Shown here one piece after another: positions 25,684 to 33,322 of a stretch of DNA of 64,000 bases. The notes below the pieces were generated by a model. It made no database searches, was not told where the DNA came from, and saw only the letters and a list, made by a program, of their open reading frames with translations. Made by a program: the position numbers and the translations under genes. This stretch comes from Bacillota bacterium (GTDB lineage: Bacteria; Bacillota; Clostridia; Christensenellales; Christensenellaceae). The first letter of the stretch is position 1, and the number at the start of each line of letters is the position of its first letter. The stretch lies in the NCBI GenBank assembly GCA_023408315.1, contig JAEYKI010000029.1, positions 171,539-235,538 of the forward strand, in the 5' to 3' direction.

Positions 25684-26502
25684 TTACTCTGCGGTTAAAA
25701 AATCTTTCAGTAGAGCCAGGCACACCTGTTTGCGATAGGAAGCCGTGGAGCGCTGGTCATCTATGGGCGTAATGTATGGTTCGTATTGCGCCGCAATTTC
25801 GTCCGCGGCGGCGCGTATCTCCGCCGGCGTTTTGCCAACCATAGCTGCTTCCAGCCCGGGCCTGCGCACCACGGTGGCGGCAACCGAGCCAAACGCCATT
25901 GGAATGGCGGTGGCTTTGCCGTCTTGCACGCGTATGGCGGCGGCAAAAGAGGCCTTGGATATGGCGACAGCGTTGCGCGCGCCCACTTTTTTATAATATG
26001 TGCGGGTAAAACTGGGTTGGGGGATAACAATGCCCTGCAGCAGTTCATCCGGCGCAAGGGCCGTTTTGCGCACGCCCAGTATAAAAGAAGAGAGTGGAAT
26101 TTCCCGGGAGCCTTTTGCGGATACCAGCCGCACGCGCGCGTCCAGTGCGTATAATACGGGCAGGGTATCGCCCGCGGGAGAGGCGTTGCAGATGTTGCCG
26201 CCCACCGTGCCCATGTTGCGGATGGCGGGGGAGGCAACCTCGATCATTGCCTGGCGGAGCATATGGGGAACTGCATCCGATTCCAGAAGCTGCGTATACG
26301 TGCAGCACGCGCCAAAATATAGCGCATTTACATCGCTGTGAATCTCCGACAGGGCTGGGATGTAATTTAAAAATAACAGGGGAGCGCCTTCGCGGCGGTT
26401 CACCATCCAGTCTGTACCGCCCGCGTAGGGGATGAGGGACGTGTTTGCGGCTTTGGCGTTGATTGCCTCTTCCAGTGTTTTTGGATATACAGAACTCACC
26501 AT
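25684..26502 (-). CDS. Xanthine dehydrogenase-type FAD-binding subunit (CoxM/XdhB-like)
   Basis: The 272-residue product has the FAD-binding motif PYAGGTDWMV and the conserved NMGTVGGNICNASPAGDTLP block. The C-terminal domain is of the CO-dehydrogenase flavoprotein type (ATVVRRPGLEAAMVGKT). It would pass electrons from the 2Fe-2S subunit to FAD and then NAD+ or another acceptor. It overlaps the 2Fe-2S gene by 7 nt and is last in the operon. The gene order Mo, FeS, FAD differs from E. coli xdhABC. Confidence 0.92.
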   Translation of the reverse strand: MVSSVYPKTLEEAINAKAANTSLIPYAGGTDWMVNRREGAPLLFLNYIPALSEIHSDVNALYFGACCTYTQLLESDAVPHMLRQAMIEVASPAIRNMGTVGGNICNASPAGDTLPVLYALDARVRLVSAKGSREIPLSSFILGVRKTALAPDELLQGIVIPQPSFTRTYYKKVGARNAVAISKASFAAAIRVQDGKATAIPMAFGSVAATVVRRPGLEAAMVGKTPAEIRAAADEIAAQYEPYITPIDDQRSTASYRKQVCLALLKDFLTAE

Positions 26503-26963
26503 AATCCGTTGCCCTCCCTGCTTGCGGTAAGGATTGCGTCCACAATCATATTATACCCGGTGCAGCGGCACAAATTGCCTGATATTCCTTCGCGCACCTG
26601 CTCTTCCGTGGGATGCGGGTTGCGGGATAAAAGGGCCTGCGCTGCCATCACCATACCGGGCGTACAGAATCCGCACTGCACCGCTCCCGCGGTTGCGAAA
26701 GCCTTTTCCAGGCGGGCGTATTGCTCCGTATCCCTGAAACCCTCTATGGTCACAACGGTTGCGCCCGCTATGCTGCCCATTGCCACCAGGCAGGAGTTGG
26801 CCAGGCGGCCGTTTAAAAGCACGCTGCAGGCGCCGCATTCGCCTTCGCCGCAGCCTTCTTTTACGCCGGTGAGGTTCAAATGGTCCCGCAGTATATCCAG
26901 CAGGCGCGCGGCAGGGTCGCAATCCACAGCCGTGTGGTTTCCGTTTAAAGCAAATTCAATCAT
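26496..26963 (-). CDS. Xanthine dehydrogenase-type 2Fe-2S subunit (CoxS/XdhC-like)
   Basis: The product has 155 residues, the normal size. The plant-type cluster motif is GCGEGECGACSVLLNG with a following Cys in LANSCLV. The second cluster ligands are CGFCTPGMV and NLCRCTGY. It carries electrons between the molybdopterin and FAD subunits. It overlaps both neighbours by a few nucleotides, which supports one translationally coupled complex. Confidence 0.94.
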   Translation of the reverse strand: MIEFALNGNHTAVDCDPAARLLDILRDHLNLTGVKEGCGEGECGACSVLLNGRLANSCLVAMGSIAGATVVTIEGFRDTEQYARLEKAFATAGAVQCGFCTPGMVMAAQALLSRNPHPTEEQVREGISGNLCRCTGYNMIVDAILTASREGNGLW

Positions 26964-29097
26964 GCATTGCCTCCAGTATCTTTTCGGGGGTTAATGGAAT
27001 TTCATGCGCCTGTATACCCGCCGCGTTTTCCACAGCGGCAACATAAGCGGGAGCGCCGCCAACGGACATCAGTTCGCCCGCGCCCTTGGCGCCAAACGGG
27101 CCGTTCTGGTACGGATTATCCACCATGGCCGTATGAAAAGGCACGGTATCCATGGAGGTGGGGATGATATAATCCGTCAGACTGCTCTGTCGGATGCTGC
27201 CGCCTACGCTCTCCATTTTTTCCATGGATGCGTAGCCGATTGCCTGCAGTATGCCACCCTCCATTTGCCCCTGCATCACTGTTTCGTCTATAGGCGTACC
27301 TACATCGAACACGCCCCACACGCCCAGGAGCCTGGTAGTCGCAAGGAGGGTATCCAGCTCCAGTTCCACTATGTTTACACCCCATGAGAAAGTGGCGTAC
27401 GGATCACCGGTAAAGGTGGAAAGGTCCCAGGGAATCAGATCCGGGTGCACATAACGCTCTTCTATGAGCTGGCGTTCGCCGTCCTTCCAGTCAGCCTTGA
27501 GCCGCGCCGCCGCTTTTTCTACCAGGCGGCCCACCACCATGACGGATCGGGAAGCCACGGTGGGCCCTGAATTGGGCACGCGGCTGGTATCCGGGTTGGG
27601 GTATGAAACCTGTTCCAACGGTATGCCCAGCACTTTGGAGGCGATTTTGCTGAATGTGGTTTTGGCACCCTGGCCCATATCCGTAATGCTGGTTAAAATT
27701 TCCACAAGTCCGTCTTCATGCTTTAAAAGCTGTACAACAGACTTGATATAGTCGCGTTCCACAGAACCGGTAAACGCGCAGCCGTGCAAAAACAATGAAA
27801 TGCCGATTCCTCTGCGGTAACGCCCGGCCTGGTTTTGGTATTCTTTGCGCTTTTGGCTGTATTTGGACATTTCTTCCGCCCGCCGGATCATTTCGTCCAT
27901 TACAATGGGATCGTGAAACAGGCCGCCGGTGGGAGTGGCCTCTCCCTGGCGGGCCAGATATTTCCGCTTTAATTCCAAAGGTTCCAGGCCTAGCTTAGCA
28001 GCCAGGTGGCCCATATATACTTCAATGGCAAAGTGGCTCTGCGGCCCGCCGAACCCACGGAACGCGCCGGTGGGGACGCGGTTGGTCACAACCGAGCGTC
28101 CGCATACGTACAGGTTAGGAAAGGTGTATGGCCCGCACGCACAGATGATGGAGCGCTGCAGCACCACGGAGGTTACGCCGTCATAAGCCCCGGCGTCCAG
28201 AATGGTATTCACCCGGATGCCGGTTATTTCACCTGTGCTGCCAATGGCTGCGGAAATGGTGATTTTGGAAGGGTGCCGCTTGGTGGAGGCAATGATATCT
28301 TCCCTGCGTTTGTGCGCGATGCGCACGGGTTTGCCGGTTATATAGGCGGCCAGCGCAACATAGCCGCACAACTGGGAGGGGTATTCTTCCTTGCCGCCAA
28401 AGCCGCCTCCGGTTGTAGACTGAACGATGCGAACTTTGTCCGTCGGGCGGCCGGTGACGTTCACCACCGCTGCGTGCACATAAAAGGGGCACTGCATGGA
28501 GCCGTATACCGTAACCGTCTCCCCGTCATACAAGCCGATTGCTCCTTGCGTTTCTATATACGCCTGTTCCTGGTAACCGGATTCAAATGTTTCGGTAAAC
28601 ACCTCCGCCGCCTCGCTGAACGCTTTTTCCACATCGCCCCTTTTGTAACTGTATTCGTTTATAATCTCGGTGGCTTCATTTATGGTAAGGACGGCCTTAA
28701 GCTCGGTATATTCCACCTGGGTCTGGCGGATGTATTCGTTGATCTTTTTTTCATCCGGTCCTGTGATGATCAGGATGGGTTCTCCAACATAGTTTACCGT
28801 TTCCTCGGCAAGAAGGGGTTGCTCGGTGTTCACCATTTTGATGCGGTTTACGCCGGGAATATCTTTGTAGCCAATCGCAATATATGCGTCTTCCATGGCG
28901 GGAAGAACGATTTTATCAATGCGGGCGTGCGGCTTTATGGAACGCACCAGGCCTGCGTACTGCATGCCTTCAACCTTCATGTCTGCTATATAGACCGCGC
29001 GTCCGCTCATTTTTTCGTTATGATCCACTTTTGCAACCGGCCTGCATATGGATTGCGTTCCGGTAAAGCTGCATTTTTTAGGGGCTGCTTTGGGCAT
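26956..29097 (-). CDS. Xanthine dehydrogenase-type molybdopterin-binding subunit (CoxL/XdhA-like)
   Basis: The start is taken as the ATG at 29097, preceded 8 nt away by AAAAGGAAA. An ATG nine codons earlier (29124) has no ribosome binding site. The 713-residue protein has GGGFGGKEEYPSQL, GAFRGFGGPQSH, GQMEGGILQAIGYASM, and FGAKGAGELMSVGG with the catalytic Glu. It hydroxylates a purine or other N-heterocycle. With the next two genes it forms a classical three-subunit enzyme, in contrast to the fused XdhD at 10373. yqeB/yqeC in the window make a selenium-modified site possible. Confidence 0.93.
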   Translation of the reverse strand: MPKAAPKKCSFTGTQSICRPVAKVDHNEKMSGRAVYIADMKVEGMQYAGLVRSIKPHARIDKIVLPAMEDAYIAIGYKDIPGVNRIKMVNTEQPLLAEETVNYVGEPILIITGPDEKKINEYIRQTQVEYTELKAVLTINEATEIINEYSYKRGDVEKAFSEAAEVFTETFESGYQEQAYIETQGAIGLYDGETVTVYGSMQCPFYVHAAVVNVTGRPTDKVRIVQSTTGGGFGGKEEYPSQLCGYVALAAYITGKPVRIAHKRREDIIASTKRHPSKITISAAIGSTGEITGIRVNTILDAGAYDGVTSVVLQRSIICACGPYTFPNLYVCGRSVVTNRVPTGAFRGFGGPQSHFAIEVYMGHLAAKLGLEPLELKRKYLARQGEATPTGGLFHDPIVMDEMIRRAEEMSKYSQKRKEYQNQAGRYRRGIGISLFLHGCAFTGSVERDYIKSVVQLLKHEDGLVEILTSITDMGQGAKTTFSKIASKVLGIPLEQVSYPNPDTSRVPNSGPTVASRSVMVVGRLVEKAAARLKADWKDGERQLIEERYVHPDLIPWDLSTFTGDPYATFSWGVNIVELELDTLLATTRLLGVWGVFDVGTPIDETVMQGQMEGGILQAIGYASMEKMESVGGSIRQSSLTDYIIPTSMDTVPFHTAMVDNPYQNGPFGAKGAGELMSVGGAPAYVAAVENAAGIQAHEIPLTPEKILEAMHD

Positions 29098-29627
29098 ATA
29101 ATCACTTTCCTTTTCTTTTCGCATCGGTTTGTTTTATATTATATAAACCTTCTGCCTGTTTTGAAACCTGGCGCAGAAAATCAGCCATTTCCACGGGCTT
29201 TGGTTTTACCGGCCGCCGGGCCTTATTTTAGTATGTGCCGTAAACGCTTTATGAAACAATCCCAAACAGATTCCGATTGTTCAAAAAAAACCGGAGGAAT
29301 GGTTCCCTGCCGGATATCTTTGTCCGCCTGTTCTTGCCTTGCATAAACGCCGGTTAAAAAACAGTTATTGTATTGTAACGCTTGCCTGTATATTTGAGCG
29401 TATCACTCTGCAAAAAAAAAGTCAATGGGAAAAACTTTTTTTTAGGTCAAAATACCGGCGAAAAGGAAATACTGGCCCGCAATACCATTTTGCAGATAAA
29501 ATGCTAAAAAAAACATCAATTTTTACGATAGTTATGTTGGAATACGATTATGCCAATATGGAGTTACAAAATACTAGATCAATTAACTTAAAAGGCGTAA
29601 AGCCTGCCGCAACAGGAGGCAAGAACA
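29098..29627. other. 530-nt divergent intergenic region
   Basis: No convincing ORF is present. A minus-strand TATAAT (complement of 29138-29143) with a poor -35 could drive the hydroxylase operon. The part before 29628 is A+T rich. No strong plus-strand promoter pair stood out for the regulator gene. AGGAGG occurs at 29615-29620. Confidence 0.4.
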
Positions 29628-30812
29628 ATGGAAAAACCGATTTTAAAAGTAAAGCTGTTTGGAGATTTTTCCGCTGCATGCAACGGGCAGCCGTTGGTTC
29701 TGGAAGAGAATGCGGGAAAGCCCGCAAGGCTTATCCTGGCGTTTCTTTTGATGAAACGGGGATGCGCCGTAAGCAATGAAGAACTGGCGGATAATCTTTT
29801 TGCAGATACGGCCGCGCTGCAAAGCGGGCTTGACGCCCTGCGGGAGGCGTTTGCATCCGCGTGGCCGGGCAGGGAAGTTATACGGGAAGGCTACGGTATT
29901 GCGGAGGATATATCCTGCGTTACTGATGTGGACGTATTTGAAGCGGCCGTAAAGGAAGCGCTGGCAGAAGGCAGCAACAATGAGCGGCGCATTCTATTTT
30001 GCCGGGAGGCATTGGAGGCATATGCGGGGGATTTTCTGCCCGAATTTGCCGGGCTTGCCTGGGTTACGCCCTATGTTTTAAGATACCAGGAAATGTGCTA
30101 TTACTGCGTTAAAACAGCGTACAGAATTTATCAGGAGAAGCGCGACCCGATTCCCTTGATTGGCCTGCTGGAGAAAGTGACCGGCATATATCCCCTGGAA
30201 GAGGAATTCCGCATCATGTACATATCAAGCTTGTATGCGCTGGACCGAATTAAGGAAGCTGTTGACGAATATGACTTTTTTACCACCCTGTTGTATGACG
30301 AGCTGGGCATCAGCCCGTCCGACGAAATGGTTGAATTGTATAAAAAAATTACCGGCACGCTGAATTCTTTTGCCAGTTCAATCGCCTTTATACGCACAGA
30401 TATGAACGAGGAAACGCGGGGGCGCGGGGCATACTATTGCAATTACCAGTCTTTTACCAACACGTACCGTTTTGTTGTAAGGCATATTGAGCGCAGCGGG
30501 CAGACAGCGTATCTGATGCTTCTTACGTTCAGTGACCTGGGAAACGATACGGTGGAGCTGAATAAAAAAATGCAGAAGATTTCCCTTGCGTTTCATACTG
30601 TAGCGCGGGAATCCCTCAGGCGGGGAGACGTGTACGCGCGTTACAGCCCCTCCCAGTTTATTCTGCTGCTTATGGATATCAGCGAAGAGAACTGCAAGGT
30701 TGTTTCCGCCCGCATTCAGGAGCGCTTTTTGAACTATTACCAAGATTCGGAGGTCTCGCTGCATTTTAAGGTCATCCCTGCCGCAGATTCCAGCCAGCTT
30801 GCAGACAGCTAG
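29628..30812 (+). CDS. SARP/BTAD-type transcriptional regulator with a degenerate GGDEF-like C-terminal domain
   Basis: The 394-residue product begins with a winged-helix SARP-like segment (LKVKLFGDFSAACNGQPLVL; PARLILAFLLMKRGCAVSNEELAD). An alpha-helical BTAD domain follows (residues about 100-240), ending ALDRIKEAVDEYDFFTTLLYDELGISPS. The C-terminal third resembles a diguanylate cyclase fold, but the GGDEF signature is replaced by RYSPSQF, so synthase activity is unlikely. Such proteins are common in Clostridia as DNA-binding regulators. It is divergent from the molybdenum hydroxylase operon, the most likely target. AGGAGG lies 7 nt before the ATG. Confidence 0.8.
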   Translation: MEKPILKVKLFGDFSAACNGQPLVLEENAGKPARLILAFLLMKRGCAVSNEELADNLFADTAALQSGLDALREAFASAWPGREVIREGYGIAEDISCVTDVDVFEAAVKEALAEGSNNERRILFCREALEAYAGDFLPEFAGLAWVTPYVLRYQEMCYYCVKTAYRIYQEKRDPIPLIGLLEKVTGIYPLEEEFRIMYISSLYALDRIKEAVDEYDFFTTLLYDELGISPSDEMVELYKKITGTLNSFASSIAFIRTDMNEETRGRGAYYCNYQSFTNTYRFVVRHIERSGQTAYLMLLTFSDLGNDTVELNKKMQKISLAFHTVARESLRRGDVYARYSPSQFILLLMDISEENCKVVSARIQERFLNYYQDSEVSLHFKVIPAADSSQLADS

Positions 30813-30911
30813 GGCCTGAGAAGTTTTGTTTTTTGGGGGGAGTTACCCCCGCTGGCCGAAGAACCGCATGCCCCAGGCGTGTAATTTTATAATCATTGGT
30901 CATTTTTACAT

Positions 30912-30939
30912 GCAAAAGCGCCCTTTTGGGCGCTTTTGC
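30912..30939. terminator. Bidirectional terminator between regulator and OFA transporter
   Basis: A perfect 12-bp stem GCAAAAGCGCCC with a TTTT loop (30912-30923 with 30928-30939) has A and T runs on both sides. It serves the two convergent genes. A smaller GGGGG/CCCCC hairpin lies at 30836-30850. Confidence 0.85.
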
Positions 30940-30965
30940 GGTGTATAGGTAAATGAATGCAGGAA

Positions 30966-32246
30966 TTAGCGTTTTATAGAGTTGGTTGTGAGGCTTTTGA
31001 GCGGTTTGCGCCGTATCAGGCGGTACAGCACAAGCAGCAGAACCAATGCCAGCACCAGGCACAGGGCGCCAATGGAGAACGTGACCGAATCCGGCAGGCC
31101 GAGGCTTTTGGTTGCAGCCGTAAAAGATGGCGCAAGAACCGCAGCCAGGCCAAAGCCAATGAGCACCATGCCGTAGTTTCCACCAGAATATTTTGTGCCA
31201 AACAGGGAAGACGTAAGGGACGGAAACTGCCCGATGATGCCGCCGTAGCATGCATAGGTTACGATTACCGCCACGGTGGTCTGGTATGAGGTTGCAAATA
31301 CCATCAGCAAAATACCGGCAAGGGCGGAGGCAAGCACAATGAGCACCAGCTTTAAGCGTCCCAGTTTATCCGCCAGAGTGGGGAGTATGAACCGTGCCGA
31401 GGCGTTGGAAAGCGAACCGATCATAACGGAGGCTACCGCAACGGCATCCGGGATGCCGCGCCCGATCTGCAGCGTTTGGGATACGGGAGACACCAGGAAA
31501 TATGAAACCAGCCCCAGCATCATAACGCTGAGCAGAATGTAAAAATGAGGGGTGCCCAGCATTTCTTTGGTTGTGTATTGCTTTTGGGCGTCTGCCGGAA
31601 GCATTTGCTCCGCCGGTTCCGCAAAAGAAAGCTTTTCCGGGTTGCGCATAAAGAGTATGGCAAGAACCCAGGAAACAAAAATCATGCCGCTTATGATAAA
31701 AAATGAAGTCTGTACCGTGAAATTTACGAGGGTCATTTTTACAAACGGGGTAAGTATGAACCCGCACAAACCGTTTGCCATCACCACAATGCCGGAAGCG
31801 AACCCGGTGCGGCGCGGGAACCATTTTTGGGCGCAACTGAGCACTGTGGTATAAATGGTGCCGCTTCCAAGGCCGTGCATGGCGCCGTAAAAGACGTACA
31901 TCAGAACCGGCGAGCTTCCCAGTGCAAAGCCGGATAAAAAAATGGCAAGCGGAAACAAAAGTCCGCCGAACAGGATGGTTGTTTGGGGCGATGTTTTGTC
32001 CTGCAGCCGCCCACCAATGATGGCGCCTACCACAAAAAAGATCAGGGAGAAGTAAAAGTTCATGGAAGAAGCAAGGGAATCCCAGCCGGTGAGTTTTACG
32101 ACATATGGCTGGTAAATGGACCAGATGTGCTGGTATCCGGTAAAGAATATGGCCAGCGCGCCCACGGCAATGATTAAGGCCGGGTGCGGCGTTGTTTTAG
32201 TAAAGCCCGCGGCTTTTGTTTTTGTAAGCTCCATGTTTTTATGCAT
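30966..32246 (-). CDS. OFA-family MFS transporter (oxalate/formate antiporter-like)
   Basis: The ATG at 32246 (MHKNMELTK) gives 426 residues. The ATG at 32234 is also possible, and neither has a strong ribosome binding site. The protein has 12 predicted membrane segments. The N-terminal FTGYQHIWSIYQPYVVKLTGW is typical of OFA proteins, as are GGRLQDKTSPQTTILFGG between early helices and GSGTIYTTVLSCAQKWFPRRTGFASG. Substrates in the family are monocarboxylates or dicarboxylates such as oxalate and formate. Formate or another fermentation end product would suit the context, but this is inference. An AAAAAAGGAG site far upstream serves a short out-of-frame ORF instead. Confidence 0.88.
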   Translation of the reverse strand: MHKNMELTKTKAAGFTKTTPHPALIIAVGALAIFFTGYQHIWSIYQPYVVKLTGWDSLASSMNFYFSLIFFVVGAIIGGRLQDKTSPQTTILFGGLLFPLAIFLSGFALGSSPVLMYVFYGAMHGLGSGTIYTTVLSCAQKWFPRRTGFASGIVVMANGLCGFILTPFVKMTLVNFTVQTSFFIISGMIFVSWVLAILFMRNPEKLSFAEPAEQMLPADAQKQYTTKEMLGTPHFYILLSVMMLGLVSYFLVSPVSQTLQIGRGIPDAVAVASVMIGSLSNASARFILPTLADKLGRLKLVLIVLASALAGILLMVFATSYQTTVAVIVTYACYGGIIGQFPSLTSSLFGTKYSGGNYGMVLIGFGLAAVLAPSFTAATKSLGLPDSVTFSIGALCLVLALVLLLVLYRLIRRKPLKSLTTNSIKR

Positions 32247-32286
32247 ACAGCGTCTGTACGCCAGCCCGCATCCTGTGGCTGGACAT
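32239..32286 (-). CDS. Possible 15-codon leader ORF before the OFA transporter
   Basis: ATG at 32286 lies 11 nt downstream of AAAAAAGGAG (complement of 32298-32307), the only strong ribosome binding site in this leader. The frame ends at TAA overlapping the transporter start region, between the ATG at 32246 and the ATG at 32234. This would allow translational coupling. The peptide has no recognisable features. It could instead be chance. Confidence 0.25.
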   Translation of the reverse strand: MSSHRMRAGVQTLYA

Positions 32287-32442
32287 CCGCTGCAAATCTC
32301 CTTTTTTAACAGTATAAACACAATAATTCTGACATGTTGCCCAAATGAAATGCTAAAAAATCCCGTCAGAAGCAATAAACTTTCTTTTTAAGTAAAAAAG
32401 CCCCCGTTTTTTTGCCAAACGTGAGCTTCATTGCTTTTTGTT

Positions 32443-32470
32443 ATTATAGCATAGAAGGTTTTAAAGTCAA
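32443..32470 (-). promoter_or_regulatory. Promoter for the OFA transporter
   Basis: On the minus strand TTGACT (complement of 32465-32470) and TATAAT (complement of 32443-32448) are 16 nt apart. The transcript would start near 32436 with a leader of about 190 nt. Confidence 0.65.
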
Positions 32471-32634
32471 TTGTGCAAATACCCAAATGTTATTGTAACA
32501 TTTTAAAAGGAAAAGCAAGCAAAAAATATAAAAGTGTTTAGCCTCCATCTTTATGGTGTATTCATTTACCATCTCTAAAATAACTAGGCGGCTCTGTATT
32601 TTACAACACGGCGCGCTCTGGAAGGAAGATTGTA

Positions 32635-32808
32635 TTGAAACAGCAGGAAGAAACACAAAAAAAGGTTTTACAACCCCCTAATTCCATTCGTCCCGGCATT
32701 GCATTGGCCCGGATGGATGGAACCAGAAAACGCCTTGGGCAATGCAACCAAAATGCAGTGGATGCCATTGCCAATTTGATTCAGTTGCCGCCGTACATGA
32801 AAAAGTAG
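32635..32808 (+). CDS. Small hypothetical protein (57 residues) upstream of cheW
   Basis: TTG at 32635 follows GGAAGGAAG with good spacing and opens a 57-codon frame to TAG. The product begins MKQQEETQKKVLQPP and ends with a short amphipathic stretch (NAVDAIANLIQLPPYMKK). It lies 28 nt before cheW in the same direction and in an otherwise empty leader, so co-transcription with the chemotaxis genes is likely. I do not recognise a family. The low-complexity charged start could also be chance coding in a 5' untranslated region. Confidence 0.45.
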   Translation: MKQQEETQKKVLQPPNSIRPGIALARMDGTRKRLGQCNQNAVDAIANLIQLPPYMKK

Positions 32809-32836
32809 AACGCGGAACAGAAAGGGGATAAACACA

Positions 32837-33322
32837 ATGGATTTGCAGGGTAACATGCAGCAGGAAGAAGACACGCAATCCGGAAAATACCTTACATTCT
32901 GCTTGGGAGAAGAAGTTTTTGGCATTGCAATCAGCTATGTGACAGAGATTGTGGGCATGCAGCCGGTTACGCATATGCCTGAAGTGCCGCCGTACATCCG
33001 GGGGATCATCAACCTGCGGGGACGCATTGTGCCTGTTATGGATATGCGCACACGCTTTGGGCTTGCTGAAAAAGAATACACGGAGCGGACTTGTATTATT
33101 GTTATAGACGTAAACGAAGCGGCGGCCGGATTGATTGTGGATGGCGTTGCGGAGGTTGCCGTGATTGGGGAAGAGAATATTGAGCCCCTGCCCGGCGCAA
33201 CAACAGCAGGCAGCCGGAGGTATATCAGCGGTATAGGTAAGAACGGGGAAGCGGTAACGCTTCTGCTGGACTGCACCAAGTTGTTTGAAGAAAATACAGA
33301 TTTAAAGGAGAAGGCATCATGA
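32837..33322 (+). CDS. cheW: Chemotaxis coupling protein CheW
   Basis: The 161-residue product has the CheW beta-barrel pattern. CLGEEVFGIAISYVTEIVGM is followed by VPPYIRGIINLRGRIVPVMDMRTRFGL, the region that contacts receptor and CheA. TCIIVIDVNEAAAGLIVDGVAEV and YISGIGKNGEAVTLLLDCTKLF follow. CheW bridges chemoreceptors to the CheA kinase at the membrane. It overlaps the receptor gene by 4 nt (ATGA), so the two are made together. No cheA is in this window, so the signal probably goes to a chemotaxis system encoded elsewhere. Confidence 0.95.
   Translation: MDLQGNMQQEEDTQSGKYLTFCLGEEVFGIAISYVTEIVGMQPVTHMPEVPPYIRGIINLRGRIVPVMDMRTRFGLAEKEYTERTCIIVIDVNEAAAGLIVDGVAEVAVIGEENIEPLPGATTAGSRRYISGIGKNGEAVTLLLDCTKLFEENTDLKEKAS

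Noticed and set aside
29339..29779. 146-codon plus-strand ORF before the SARP-like gene
   Set aside because: It overlaps the true regulator start in another frame, has no ribosome binding site and its translation is non-protein-like.
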